Source: Nocardioides aromaticivorans
GTDB taxonomy: Bacteria > Actinomycetota > Actinomycetes > Propionibacteriales > Nocardioidaceae
Assembly: GCF_013408525.1 (NCBI RefSeq)
Contig: NZ_JACBZM010000001.1
Location: 682,001-746,000 of the forward strand
Reading direction: 5' to 3'
DNA: 64,000 bases
Shown here one piece after another: positions 16,867 to 25,505 of this stretch. Below the pieces are notes generated by a model, which was given only the letters and a program-made list of their open reading frames with translations, searched no databases and had not been told where the DNA came from. Each line of letters begins with the position of its first letter. Within the stretch, counting starts at the first letter, position 1. Position numbers and translations under genes: made by a program.

Positions 16867-18008
16867 TGGCCCGCCCGATGACGCCCGCCGAGGAGCTCGC
16901 GAGCAGTGCCCGCCTGTGGCGCCGCCGGATCCACACCGCGCAGGTGCTGATCCTGGTGATCCTCGTGGCCGGCGTGCTCTACGTGGCCGACACCGTCGTG
17001 GGCGGGTCGCTCTTCCGCAACCCGTACCACCTCACGGTGGAGCTGCCGCAGGCCGCGGGCCTCCACGAGGGCTCCGTGGTGACCTACCGCGGCCAGCGCA
17101 TCGGCGAGGTCACCGCGGTCCGGCTCAGCGACGCCGAGGGCGTCGGGGCGGTGGCCGAGCTCGAGATCGAGTCGGACGTCGAGATCCCCACCGACAGCGC
17201 GATGGAGGTCCGCAACCTCTCGGCCGTGGGCGAGCAGTACCTCGACGTCCGCCCGCGCACCGCCAGCGGGCCCTTCCTCGCCGACGGCGCCACCGTGCCG
17301 GTGGCGTCGACCAGCGTGCCGGTCAACGTGCCCGACGTGCTCGCGCACGCGCAGGGCCTGATGTCCCACCTCGACGTCGCCGACATCCGCACCATCGCCG
17401 ACGAGACCGCGGCGATCTTCGGCAACGGCGACGAGGACGTCGACCTGCGCGCGCTGGCGATCGAGATGGAGACCGCGTTCGCGATGCTGCGCCGGCTCGA
17501 GCCCGACCTGACCACGCTGGCGCGGCGGTCGGAGAAGCCGCTCGCCACCGTCGCCGACCTGTCCCCCGAGATCCGGCGGATGGCGGCCGACCTGGAGGCG
17601 ATCGCCGCGGCGCTGGCCGACGCGACCCCCGCCCTGCGTCGTACCGTCGTCACGTCGCTGGACCTCCTGCCCCGCCTCGAGCGGTGGTGGAGGGCGGCGT
17701 CCCCGGATCTGCGCCGGCTGCTGCGCTCCGGCGTGCCGCTCACGGAGATGGCCGCCCGCCACCTGCGCGGCCTCCAGCACTGGCTCGACTGGGTGCCGCT
17801 GCAGGCCGACGTGATGGCCGGCAGCACCCGCGGCGGCAGCGGCCGGGTCGTGCTCGTGCCGCGCATCCTGAAGAACTGCGTCTACGACCGCAGCGTGCAG
17901 CGCGACATCCAGGACCTCACCCGCCGCGAGCCGGTGACGGGCGTGCGGTGCACCGACCCGCCCGAGGGCACCCAGGGCCGCGGCTCCGCCAACGTGCCCC
18001 AGCAGTGA
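16866..18008 (+). CDS. mceF: Mce family protein MceF
   Basis: A 380-residue Mce protein. A short N-terminal tail precedes a membrane helix (about 24-44), then an MCE domain with LHEGSVVTYRGQRIGEVTAV and LSAVGEQYLDVRP, a helical region (about 150-300) and a basic tail with two Cys (LKNCVYD, GVRCTDPP). It overlaps the mceE stop by one base and ends 41 nt before the acyl-CoA synthetase. Confidence 0.92.
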   Translation: MARPMTPAEELASSARLWRRRIHTAQVLILVILVAGVLYVADTVVGGSLFRNPYHLTVELPQAAGLHEGSVVTYRGQRIGEVTAVRLSDAEGVGAVAELEIESDVEIPTDSAMEVRNLSAVGEQYLDVRPRTASGPFLADGATVPVASTSVPVNVPDVLAHAQGLMSHLDVADIRTIADETAAIFGNGDEDVDLRALAIEMETAFAMLRRLEPDLTTLARRSEKPLATVADLSPEIRRMAADLEAIAAALADATPALRRTVVTSLDLLPRLERWWRAASPDLRRLLRSGVPLTEMAARHLRGLQHWLDWVPLQADVMAGSTRGGSGRVVLVPRILKNCVYDRSVQRDIQDLTRREPVTGVRCTDPPEGTQGRGSANVPQQ

Positions 18009-18049
18009 CGCCCACCGACCTCCCCACCCCCATCCCGAGAGGAACAACG

Positions 18050-19921
18050 ATGAGCACCGACACCCTGGCCGTGCGCGCCGAGATCGAGGCGCAGATCGCC
18101 GGACTCACGCTGCCGGTCGCGTTCGCCCGCACGGTCGACGCCGAGGGCGACGGCCCGGCGTACTCCGACAAGGTCGGCGTCGACCTGTCCGGCGGCTACG
18201 CGCCCGGCTGGCGCACGGTCGGCTGGAGCGAGCTGCGGGAGCGGGCGCTCGACGTCGCCGGCGCCCTGATGGCGGCGGGCGTCGCCCGCGGGGACCGGGT
18301 GGCGCTGATGGCGAGCAACCGGATCGAGCACGTCGTCGCCGACCTCGGCGCCGTCCACGCGGCGGCCGTGTCGATGTCGGTCTACAACACGCTGTCGCCC
18401 GAGCAGGTCGCGTACGTCGCCGGGCACGCCGAGCCCACGGTCGTCGTCCTCGAGTCGGCCGACCACCTGGCGCGCTGGGAGAAGGCCCTCACCGATGCGC
18501 CGTCGGTCCGGCAGGTCGTGCTCATCGACGCCGAGGCGCCCGCCGGCGACGACCGCTTCACCACGTGGGACGCCTTCGTGGCCGCGGGCGCGGCCTGGCG
18601 GGCGGAGCACGGCACCGAGCTCGACGCCCGCACCGCCGAAATCCGCCCCGAGGACCCGCTGACGATCCTCTACACGTCCGGCACCACCGGCAACCCCAAG
18701 GGCGTCGTGCTCACCCACCACGCGGTGCTCTACGAGTGCGTGTGCTCGCTGCGGGTCGCCGCGCCCACGCAGCACAACGAGTTCATCTCCTACCTGCCCT
18801 TCGCGCACATCGCCGAGCGCACGCTCGGCATCTACATCCCGCAGGTGATGGGCGCCCACATCCACCTGATCGCCGATCCCGCGCTGCTGCTCGGAGCGCT
18901 CGGCGAGGTGCACCCCACGCGCTTCTTCGGCGTCCCGCGGGTCTGGGAGAAGATCAAGACCGGCATCTCCGCCAAGCTCGCCGCCGAGACCGACCCGGAG
19001 AAGCGGGCCCAGGTCGAGGGCGCGCTCGCGATCGGCCTGGAGTACGTCGAGGCGCTGCAGTCCGGCCACCGGGTCTCCCCCGAGCTCGAGGCACGCTACC
19101 GGGCCGCCGACGAGGGCCTGCTGTCCTTCCTGCGCGCGCTGCTCGGCCTCGACCGGTGCGAGTGGGCGGCGTCCGCGGCGGCGCCGATGCCGCTGGAGGT
19201 CGCGCGCTTCTTCGCCGGCCTCGGCATGCGGATCTACGACGTCTACGGCATGACCGAGACCTGCGCGGCGGTCACCTCGTGCGGCCCCGACCAGTTCCGG
19301 CTCGGCACCGTCGGCCGGGCGCTGCCCGGCATCGAGATCAGCCTGGCCGAGGACGGCGAGATCCTCGCCCGCGGCCCGGTCGCCTCCCAGGGCTACTACA
19401 GGCAGGGGGCCGCGACGGCGGAGCTGATCGACGCCGACGGCTGGGTGCACACGGGCGACATCGGCGAGATCGACGAGGACGGCTTCCTCAAGGTCGTCGA
19501 CCGCAAGAAGGAGATGATCATCACCTCCTCCGGCAAGAACATCGCGCCCTCCAACATCGAGAACCACCTCAAGGAGAGCCCGATCGTCGGCCACGCCCTG
19601 GTCTTCGGCGAGGGCAGGCCGTACGTCGTCGCGGTGCTCACCCTCGACGCCGAGATCGCGCCGCTGGTCGCCGCCCAGCTCGGCATCCCCGCCGGCACCT
19701 CGCTCGCCGAGCTGGCCCAGCACCCGGCGATGCTCGCGGTCGCCCAGCAGGCCGTCGACGCCGCCAACGAGCGGCTCTCGCGGCCCGAGCAGGTCAAGGC
19801 GTGGGAGCTGCTCCCCGTCGAGTGGACCGCCGAGTCCGAGGAGCTCACCCCGACGCTCAAGCTCAAGCGCCGCGTCGTCCACGCCAAGTACGCCGACGTC
19901 CTGGAGAGGCTCTACTCGTGA
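18050..19921 (+). CDS. Long-chain acyl-CoA synthetase (AMP-forming, FadD type)
   Basis: A 623-residue ANL-superfamily enzyme that activates fatty or steroid side-chain acids to CoA thioesters via acyl-AMP. The ATP loop is YTSGTTGNPKG at 208-218. YGMTETCAAVTSCG (A5 region), WVHTGDIGEIDEDGFLKVVD and the hinge RKKEMIITSSGKNIAPSNIE follow. A C-terminal PTLKLKRR supplies the catalytic Lys region. GAGAGGAA precedes the ATG. Its position directly after mceF suggests that it activates the substrate imported by the Mce complex. The exact chain-length preference cannot be read from sequence. Confidence 0.93.
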   Translation: MSTDTLAVRAEIEAQIAGLTLPVAFARTVDAEGDGPAYSDKVGVDLSGGYAPGWRTVGWSELRERALDVAGALMAAGVARGDRVALMASNRIEHVVADLGAVHAAAVSMSVYNTLSPEQVAYVAGHAEPTVVVLESADHLARWEKALTDAPSVRQVVLIDAEAPAGDDRFTTWDAFVAAGAAWRAEHGTELDARTAEIRPEDPLTILYTSGTTGNPKGVVLTHHAVLYECVCSLRVAAPTQHNEFISYLPFAHIAERTLGIYIPQVMGAHIHLIADPALLLGALGEVHPTRFFGVPRVWEKIKTGISAKLAAETDPEKRAQVEGALAIGLEYVEALQSGHRVSPELEARYRAADEGLLSFLRALLGLDRCEWAASAAAPMPLEVARFFAGLGMRIYDVYGMTETCAAVTSCGPDQFRLGTVGRALPGIEISLAEDGEILARGPVASQGYYRQGAATAELIDADGWVHTGDIGEIDEDGFLKVVDRKKEMIITSSGKNIAPSNIENHLKESPIVGHALVFGEGRPYVVAVLTLDAEIAPLVAAQLGIPAGTSLAELAQHPAMLAVAQQAVDAANERLSRPEQVKAWELLPVEWTAESEELTPTLKLKRRVVHAKYADVLERLYS

Positions 19922-21543
19922 CCGCGCCGACGACCACCACCACCGCCACCACCTCCGCCACCACCTCCGTCCGGCCCGGCTGGGTCACCGACGAGCGGGT
20001 CGCCGAGTGGAACCGCTGGGTCTTCCGCGACCCGGCCGGCACCGCCACCAGCACCGCCACGGCCCCCTACGACGGGCTGCCCACGGCTCCCGTGCCGGTC
20101 TCCACCGCGGCCGACGTCGCCGACGCGATCACGAGCGCCCGCCGCGCCCAGCGGCCGTGGGCCCAGCTCCCGTGGGCGAACCGCGCGGGCGTCGTACTCC
20201 GGTTCCACGACCTGCTCGTCGAGCGGCAGGACGAGGTCATCGACCTGATCCAGTGGGAGATGGGCAAGGCGCGGTTCAGCGCCTGGCAGGAGATCCTGCA
20301 GGTCGCCAACATCGCGCGGCACTACGCCCGCCACGGGCGGCACTACCTCGGCACGAACAAGGTCCGCGGCGCCATGCCCGGGCTGACGAAGGTGCGCGAG
20401 GTGCGGGTCCCCAAGGGCGTGATCGGCATGATCTCGCCCTGGAACTACCCGCTCTACCTGGCGGTCGGCGACGTCCTGCCGGCGCTGCTCGCCGGCAACG
20501 GGGTGGTGAGCAAGGCCGACTCGCAGACGCCGCTGACCCTGCTGTGGACGCGTGCGCTGATGGCGGAGGCCGGGCTCCCGACCGACCTGTGGCAGGTCGT
20601 CGTCGGCCCCGGCTCGGTGGTCGGCGACGCGCTGATCGGCTCGCCCGACGGGCCTGCGGGCGTCGACCACATCTGCTTCACCGGCTCGACCGCCACCGGC
20701 CGCTCGGTCGGCCGCCGGGCCGGCGAGATGCTGATCGCGGCGTCGCTCGAGCTCGGCGGCAAGAACCCGCTCATCGTGCTGGCGGACGCCGATGTCGAGA
20801 AGGCGGCCGCGGGCTGCGTCGCGGCGGCCTTCGCCAACACCGGGCAGATGTGCATCCACATCGAGCGCGTCATCGTCCACGACGCCGTGTACGACGCCTT
20901 CCGCTCCGCCCTGGTGGCGGCGACCGAGGCGCTGACCCTCGGCCAGACCTTCGACTACTCCGTCGACGTCGGCTCGCTCGCCTCCCCCGCGCAGCTCGAG
21001 GCGGTGACCTCCCACGTCGCGTCGGCCGTGGCCGCGGGGGCCCGGGTGCTGGCCGGCGGGCGGGCGCGTCCCGACCTCGGCCCGCTGGTCCACGAGCCGA
21101 CCGTGCTCGAGGGGGTCACCGAGGAGATGCCGGTGTGCCTGGAGGAGACCTTCGGGCCGGTCGTCTCGCTCTACCGGGTCGGCTCCGACCAGGAGGCCGT
21201 GCTGAAGGCGAACGAGGGCCGCTACGGCCTCTCCGCGAGCATCTGGTCACGCAACACCGGCGCGGCGGAGGCCCTGGCCAACCGGATCCGCTCCGGCTCG
21301 GTCAACGTCAACGACGGGGCGGCTGCCGCGGCCGGCTCGATCGAGGCCGGGATGGGCGGCATGGGCGACAGCGGCCTGGGCCGGCGCCACGGCGCCGAGG
21401 GCATGCGGAAGTACACCGAGTCGCAGACCGTGGCCACCCAGCGGCTGGTTCCGCTCGGCCCACCGTCCGGAATGGCACTGGAGAGGTTCGTGGGGCTGGG
21501 CAACGCCCAGCTCAGGCTGCTCCGGAGGCTGCGAGCTCGCTGA
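19918..21543 (+). CDS. Aldehyde dehydrogenase (succinate-semialdehyde dehydrogenase type)
   Basis: A 541-residue NAD(P)-dependent aldehyde dehydrogenase. It has the Rossmann signature MISPWNYP (about 171-178), FTGSTATGR (254-262), the catalytic glutamate in ELGGKN (E278) and the catalytic cysteine in NTGQMCIHIERV (C312), then EETFGPVVS. The pattern is closest to actinobacterial succinate-semialdehyde dehydrogenase GabD2, but a fatty or aromatic aldehyde substrate is equally possible. The first 20 residues are a Thr-rich low-complexity tail. GTG 19918 overlaps the synthetase stop (GTGA), so it is probably part of the mce transcript. Confidence 0.9.
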   Translation: MTAPTTTTTATTSATTSVRPGWVTDERVAEWNRWVFRDPAGTATSTATAPYDGLPTAPVPVSTAADVADAITSARRAQRPWAQLPWANRAGVVLRFHDLLVERQDEVIDLIQWEMGKARFSAWQEILQVANIARHYARHGRHYLGTNKVRGAMPGLTKVREVRVPKGVIGMISPWNYPLYLAVGDVLPALLAGNGVVSKADSQTPLTLLWTRALMAEAGLPTDLWQVVVGPGSVVGDALIGSPDGPAGVDHICFTGSTATGRSVGRRAGEMLIAASLELGGKNPLIVLADADVEKAAAGCVAAAFANTGQMCIHIERVIVHDAVYDAFRSALVAATEALTLGQTFDYSVDVGSLASPAQLEAVTSHVASAVAAGARVLAGGRARPDLGPLVHEPTVLEGVTEEMPVCLEETFGPVVSLYRVGSDQEAVLKANEGRYGLSASIWSRNTGAAEALANRIRSGSVNVNDGAAAAAGSIEAGMGGMGDSGLGRRHGAEGMRKYTESQTVATQRLVPLGPPSGMALERFVGLGNAQLRLLRRLRAR

Positions 21544-22726
21544 GGAGCGCCGGAGCGAGGTCGCCCCTCGGGGCGACCTCGATCCGCTCCAGGCCCAGCC
21601 ACCCCGCCAGCCGGTCGAGCTCGGCGGCCAGCTCGGCGGCGGTCTCCGGCGGCGCGTGGCCCTCGGCCCATGCGGACTGCACCAGCAGCCGCGACGTGGC
21701 GCGGTCGGCCTTGAGGTCGACCCGCCCGACGATCCGGTCGCCGAGCAGGAACGGCAGCACGTAGTAGCCGTGCACCCGCTGGTGGGCCGGGACGTAGATC
21801 TCGATCCGGTAGAAGAAGTCGAAGAGCGCCTCCGCGCGGTCGCGCTCCCACACCACCGGGTCGAACGGGCTCAGCAGCGCCCGCGCGCCGACGCGCCGCG
21901 GCAGCCGCGCGTCGCGGTGGAGGTACGCCGGCCGGTGCCAGCCCTCGACGCGCACCGGCTCGAGCTCGCCGGCCTCGACGAGGGCGTCGATCGCGGGACG
22001 CGCCTCCCCCACCTTGAGCCGGTAGTAGTCGGCCAGGCACTGCGCGCTGGCCACGCCGTGCGAGCGCGCCGCCCGGCGGACCAGCTCGAGGTGGGCGTCG
22101 GCCGGGGACAGCGCCGGCGCGTCGACGTACACGGCTGGGAGGACGCGCCCGGGCAGGTCGTAGCGGATCTCGAACTGGCTGTTGCGCCCGGCGATCGCCA
22201 GCTCGCCCACCATGTAGAGGTAGTCGAGCATCCGGCGGGTGCGCGACCAGTTCCAGCCCCAGTGCTCCTTGGCACGCGGCAGGCCGTCGTCGAGCTCGCG
22301 GGCGGTGCTGGGGCCGCGCTCCGCGATCTCGGCCAGCAGGGCCGCCTCGAGCGCGTCGCCCTCCTCCACCGCGAACCACTTGCCGCGCTTGGTGCGGTAG
22401 ACGTCCATCCGGTGCCGCATCGCCGGCCACAGGTCGACCGGCATGAAGGCCTGCACGTGCGCCCAGTACTCGACGACCCGTCGCTGCCGGCCCGACGCAG
22501 CGCGCCGGAGCAGGTCGACGTCGTAGGGACCCATGCGGGAGTAGAGCGGCATGAAGTGCGCCCGCTGCAGGACGTTGACGCTGTCGACCTGCAGCACGCC
22601 CGTGCGCGTGAGGGTGCGGTCGAAGGTGCGCAGGGTGGGGACGGCGTGCGCCGGGTCGAGGAAGCCCTGGGCCGCCAGCGCGATCCGGCGGGCCTGGGCG
22701 CGCGAGAGGGTCTGGGTGCTGCTCAC
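21512..22726 (-). CDS. YcaQ-family winged-helix DNA glycosylase
   Basis: A 404-residue member of the HTH_42 (YcaQ/AlkX) family, which unhooks interstrand crosslinks and alkylated bases. The Q-x-D catalytic motif is present as Q46-V47-D48 in VLQVDSVN, followed by the conserved RAHFMPLYSRMGPYD. Length matches the family. GTG 22726 lies 6 nt after TAGGGT (22738 to 22733), a leaderless arrangement. The last 32 bp overlap the 3' end of the convergent aldehyde dehydrogenase gene. Confidence 0.9.
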   Translation of the reverse strand: MSSTQTLSRAQARRIALAAQGFLDPAHAVPTLRTFDRTLTRTGVLQVDSVNVLQRAHFMPLYSRMGPYDVDLLRRAASGRQRRVVEYWAHVQAFMPVDLWPAMRHRMDVYRTKRGKWFAVEEGDALEAALLAEIAERGPSTARELDDGLPRAKEHWGWNWSRTRRMLDYLYMVGELAIAGRNSQFEIRYDLPGRVLPAVYVDAPALSPADAHLELVRRAARSHGVASAQCLADYYRLKVGEARPAIDALVEAGELEPVRVEGWHRPAYLHRDARLPRRVGARALLSPFDPVVWERDRAEALFDFFYRIEIYVPAHQRVHGYYVLPFLLGDRIVGRVDLKADRATSRLLVQSAWAEGHAPPETAAELAAELDRLAGWLGLERIEVAPRGDLAPALLSELAASGAA

Positions 22727-22757
22727 GGGGCGACCCTACGGACGCGCACCGACAGCG

Positions 22758-23417
22758 TCAGTCGAGGTCCACGAGCTTGGCCCGGACGGCGTACATGACC
22801 GCCTCCATCCGGGAGTGCAGCTGCAGCTTCTCCAGGATGTTGCGGACGTGGTTCTTCACCGTGTTCTCGCTGATGGCGAGCTGCGAGGCGACGTCGCGGT
22901 TGGACAGGCCGCGCGCGACCAGGCGCAGCACCTCGAGCTCGCGCTCGGTGAGCTTGAGCGCCGGGCCGGCGCTGCGCTCCGGCTTCGACATCGTCTTGAA
23001 CTCGTCGATCAGCTTCGCGGCCATCGACGGGCTGATCAGGGACTGGCCGTCGGCGACCACGCGGATGCCCTGGGCGACCTCCTCGATGGAGGAGTCCTTG
23101 AGGAGGTAGCCCGAGGCGCCGCTCTTGACCGCCTCGTAGAGGTCGGCCTCGTCGTCGGACATCGTGAGCATGATGATCTTCGTGGTCGGGACCGCTTCCT
23201 TGATCGCGACACACGCCTCGATCCCGGACTGCTTCGGCATGCGCACGTCGAGCAGCACCACGTCGGGGGCGGAGCTGACGACCAGGGCCACGCCGTCGGC
23301 GCCGTTGCTGGCCTCCCCGACGACCTCGATGCCCTGCTCGATGCCCAGGAGCATGGTCAGACCGCGCCTGAACAGCTCCTGGTCGTCGACCACGACCACA
23401 CGTACCGGCTCGCTCAC
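22758..23417 (-). CDS. NarL/FixJ-type response regulator
   Basis: A 219-residue two-domain regulator. The receiver domain (1-120) has the acidic pair VVVDDQE, phosphoacceptor D57 in VVLLDVRMP, and K at KDSS. The C-terminal LuxR-type HTH (about 150-210) reads LTERELEVLRLVARGLSNRD, then ISENTVKNHVRNILEKLQLH. No histidine kinase is adjacent, so it is an orphan here. GTG 23417 gives the standard start VSEPVRVVVVDDQ, but no good Shine-Dalgarno is seen; a GTG at 23462 would add 15 residues. Confidence 0.9.
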   Translation of the reverse strand: MSEPVRVVVVDDQELFRRGLTMLLGIEQGIEVVGEASNGADGVALVVSSAPDVVLLDVRMPKQSGIEACVAIKEAVPTTKIIMLTMSDDEADLYEAVKSGASGYLLKDSSIEEVAQGIRVVADGQSLISPSMAAKLIDEFKTMSKPERSAGPALKLTERELEVLRLVARGLSNRDVASQLAISENTVKNHVRNILEKLQLHSRMEAVMYAVRAKLVDLD

Positions 23418-23531
23418 AGGGTGTCCATGTCCTGGGGCCGCCGGTGGATTCCCACTCGCCACACGGGCATCATTCCACGGCTGACCGACGGAATGGCGGG
23501 ACGTCCCAGATCCGCCACGCCGTCGGCACCG

Positions 23532-23557
23532 AAAACGCCCAGCCGCCCGATCGGCTG
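23532..23557 (-). terminator. Intrinsic terminator downstream of hpf
   Basis: On the minus strand a 6-bp stem (CAGCCG/CGGCTG, loop of 6) at 23557-23540 is followed by GGGCGTTTTC, a short T-run. It lies 17 nt past the hpf stop. Confidence 0.5.
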
Positions 23558-23573
23558 CCGACTCATCGTCCGG

Positions 23574-24209
23574 TCACCCTCCCTGGTTGTCGACGTCGAG
23601 CGAGATCACTCCGTAGTCGTACCCACGACGGCGGTAGACAACGGCCGGCCGCTCGCTCTCCTTGTCGACGTAGAGGTAGAAGTCGTGGCCGACCAGCTCC
23701 ATCTCGTAGAGCGCCTGGTCGAGGGTCATCGGGCTCGCGGGGTGGGTCTTCTCGCGCACGACGAGCGGACCGTCGCCGGTCACCGTGATCGGGCCGACCT
23801 GGCGCTCGATCGCGGCGTCCTCCTCCTCGACCGCGGTCCCGCCCAGGCCGTCGAGCGGGACGTCGGAGAGCGCGCGGCCCACGGACACGGGGGTACGACG
23901 GCCGCGGTGCACCCGGCGGCGGTCGGCGGCGCGCCGCATCTGGGCAGCCATCTTGTCGAGGGCGAGGTCGAGGGCGGCCATCTTGTCGTCGGCCGACGCC
24001 TCGGCACGGATCACGGGGCCCTTGGAGATCGCGGTGAGCTCCAGATGGACGCTCTGGTCGTGCTGACGGGGGTTCGGCTCGCAGTCGACCTCCACATGGA
24101 CCCGGATGATCCGGTGGTCGTGCTTCTCCAGCTTCGTGAGCTTCTCCGCGGCGTGCGCCCGGAACCGGTCCGAGATCTCGCAGTGCCTTCCGGTGACCAC
24201 AACGTCCAT
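23574..24209 (-). CDS. hpf: Ribosome hibernation promoting factor, long form
   Basis: A 211-residue long-type HPF. The N-terminal S30AE domain (1-100, MDVVVTGRHCEISDRFRAHA) binds in the ribosomal decoding region. A basic linker follows, then the C-terminal dimerisation domain (about 150-205) with MTLDQALYEMELVGHDFYLY and VYRRRGYDYGVI. It dimerises 70S ribosomes in stationary phase. The ATG is preceded by GGAGGTAACTG, one of the strongest Shine-Dalgarno sites in the window. Confidence 0.95.
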   Translation of the reverse strand: MDVVVTGRHCEISDRFRAHAAEKLTKLEKHDHRIIRVHVEVDCEPNPRQHDQSVHLELTAISKGPVIRAEASADDKMAALDLALDKMAAQMRRAADRRRVHRGRRTPVSVGRALSDVPLDGLGGTAVEEEDAAIERQVGPITVTGDGPLVVREKTHPASPMTLDQALYEMELVGHDFYLYVDKESERPAVVYRRRGYDYGVISLDVDNQGG

Positions 24210-24676
24210 CAGTTACCTCCAAGGGGTTTCGGTGATGGGGTCGCCCGCCGTTTCTGGACGGGACGTTCAAAGGGTGCGGCGTCACGGGAACCGCGCGCGC
24301 GGCAGCGCGGCGGAGCGAGGCGACGACGCGCTCGCGCCATTGAAGGCAGTGGAGTCCGCCCGGCCGACCTGGTCTTCGTCCCCACACCCGCCTGCTGAGG
24401 CTTCCGCAGCTTCTTGCCACTACCGACCTTCTCCCGGAGGCGGACGCATCTGACGTCCGGTCCGAGGCAGGACTTACGACTAAGCCGCACCGTGATCGCC
24501 GACCCGGAGGTCGACTTACGTGGGCCGTTTCGCCTGCGACTGGCATCGGCTTGCCGCACCGGGCAGGGCGTCTGCCCGGCCTGTGCGGCGCAACCACGGA
24601 CCCGGGCGGACTCCATGTAGAGACGTTAGTCCGTCGTCGGTTGCGACGAAAGGCTTGACCCGCAAGTCGGGACGTT
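24210..24676. other. 467-nt intergenic region between hpf and the ComF-like gene
   Basis: No believable coding frame is seen. The region must hold the hpf promoter on the minus strand, but I could not fix it. It contains a two-part hairpin at 24554-24588, a 9-bp sequence GGGACGTTC at both ends (24260-24268 and 24669-24677) and a GC-rich block (24285-24336) of low complexity. Confidence 0.4.
24554..24588 (-). terminator. Possible terminator of the ComF-like gene
   Basis: CCGCAC (24554-24559) pairs with GTGCGG (24583-24588), and inside it GGGCAG (24561-24566) pairs with CTGCCC (24572-24577). It lies about 90 nt downstream of the stop at 24677. There is no T-run. Confidence 0.35.
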
Positions 24677-25393
24677 CTACTCCTCGCGAAGGGCCCTGCG
24701 ACGCGTGGCCGCGACCGTCGCCGCGGCGAGCACGGGGAGGCCCACCGACTCGAGCGCGCGCTGCGCCTCGCGGAGCGTGGCGCCCGTGGTCAGGACGTCG
24801 TCGCAGACGACCACGTGGGCTCGAGCGCGGCGGCGCCCGAGACGTCGTACGACGTCGCCGCAGACCGCCATCGACCCGGCCAGGTTGGCGGCCCGGGCGG
24901 AGGCGTCGAGGCCGGCCTGGTCGACCACGCCGGGCCGCACCCGGAGCAGCCGGGCGCTCACCACGTCGCGCTCGGCACGCAGGACGGCGGTCGCCGCCCG
25001 GACCATCGCCGTCGTCGGGTCGTGCCCCCGCGCACGCACCGCTGCGGGCCGCGACGGCACCGGCACGAGGACGACGCCACCGGCAGCGCCCGCGTCGGCG
25101 AGGGCCTGCGCGACGGAGGCGGCGAGGAGTCCCCCGAGCGGGCGCGCGAGCGACAGCACCCGCCTCTCCTTGTGGGCCAGCACGAGGGCGCGGAGCGGGT
25201 CCTCGTAGGCGCCCACCGCATAGGGCGGCACCAGGCCCGGCGGGACCGGGGTGGGCCAGTGCGGCGCGGCCGCGCGGGGCAGCGCGTCGCGGCAGCCCCG
25301 GCACAGCGCGCGCCCGGGGCGCCCGCACCCGAGGCAGGCGGCACCGAGGACGAGGTCGCCGAAGCCGTCGGCGAGATCCTGCAGCAGCGGCAC
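24677..25393 (-). CDS. ComF-family phosphoribosyltransferase-like protein
   Basis: A 238-residue ComF/GntX-type protein. An N-terminal zinc-finger has C20, C23, C31 and C34 (ACLGCGRPGRALCRGC). The C-terminal PRTase domain ends with VVVCDDVLTTGATLREAQ, the PRPP-binding loop. ComF supports DNA uptake in competent species; in actinobacteria the role is unknown. The start at GTG 25393 is the only reasonable one before the tandem-repeat region. It may share a transcript with lpqB, 112 nt upstream. Confidence 0.85.
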   Translation of the reverse strand: MPLLQDLADGFGDLVLGAACLGCGRPGRALCRGCRDALPRAAAPHWPTPVPPGLVPPYAVGAYEDPLRALVLAHKERRVLSLARPLGGLLAASVAQALADAGAAGGVVLVPVPSRPAAVRARGHDPTTAMVRAATAVLRAERDVVSARLLRVRPGVVDQAGLDASARAANLAGSMAVCGDVVRRLGRRRARAHVVVCDDVLTTGATLREAQRALESVGLPVLAAATVAATRRRALREE

Positions 25394-25445
25394 TCCCCCA
25401 CTCCACCAAGGTCCGCGCCGGGCGACAACGCGGCCGGGGCGGCCT

Positions 25446-25497
25446 GTGGAGAACCGAGGTGGAGAACCGCGGCGGAGAACCGAGGTGGTGGACCGCG
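25446..25497. repeat. Four 13-bp tandem repeats between lpqB and the ComF-like gene
   Basis: Units: GTGGAGAACCGAG (25446-25458), GTGGAGAACCGCG (25459-25471), GCGGAGAACCGAG (25472-25484) and the degenerate GTGGTGGACCGCG (25485-25497). The unit is not a multiple of three and no coding frame covers it. Confidence 0.85.
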
Positions 25498-25505
25498 ACC
25501 GGGCG

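Noticed and set aside
24285..24470. A possible third copy of the 37-bp palindromic element upstream of hpf
   Set aside because: Only short GC-rich words (such as GCGTCCGCCT) are shared. The overall match is no better than expected for this base composition.
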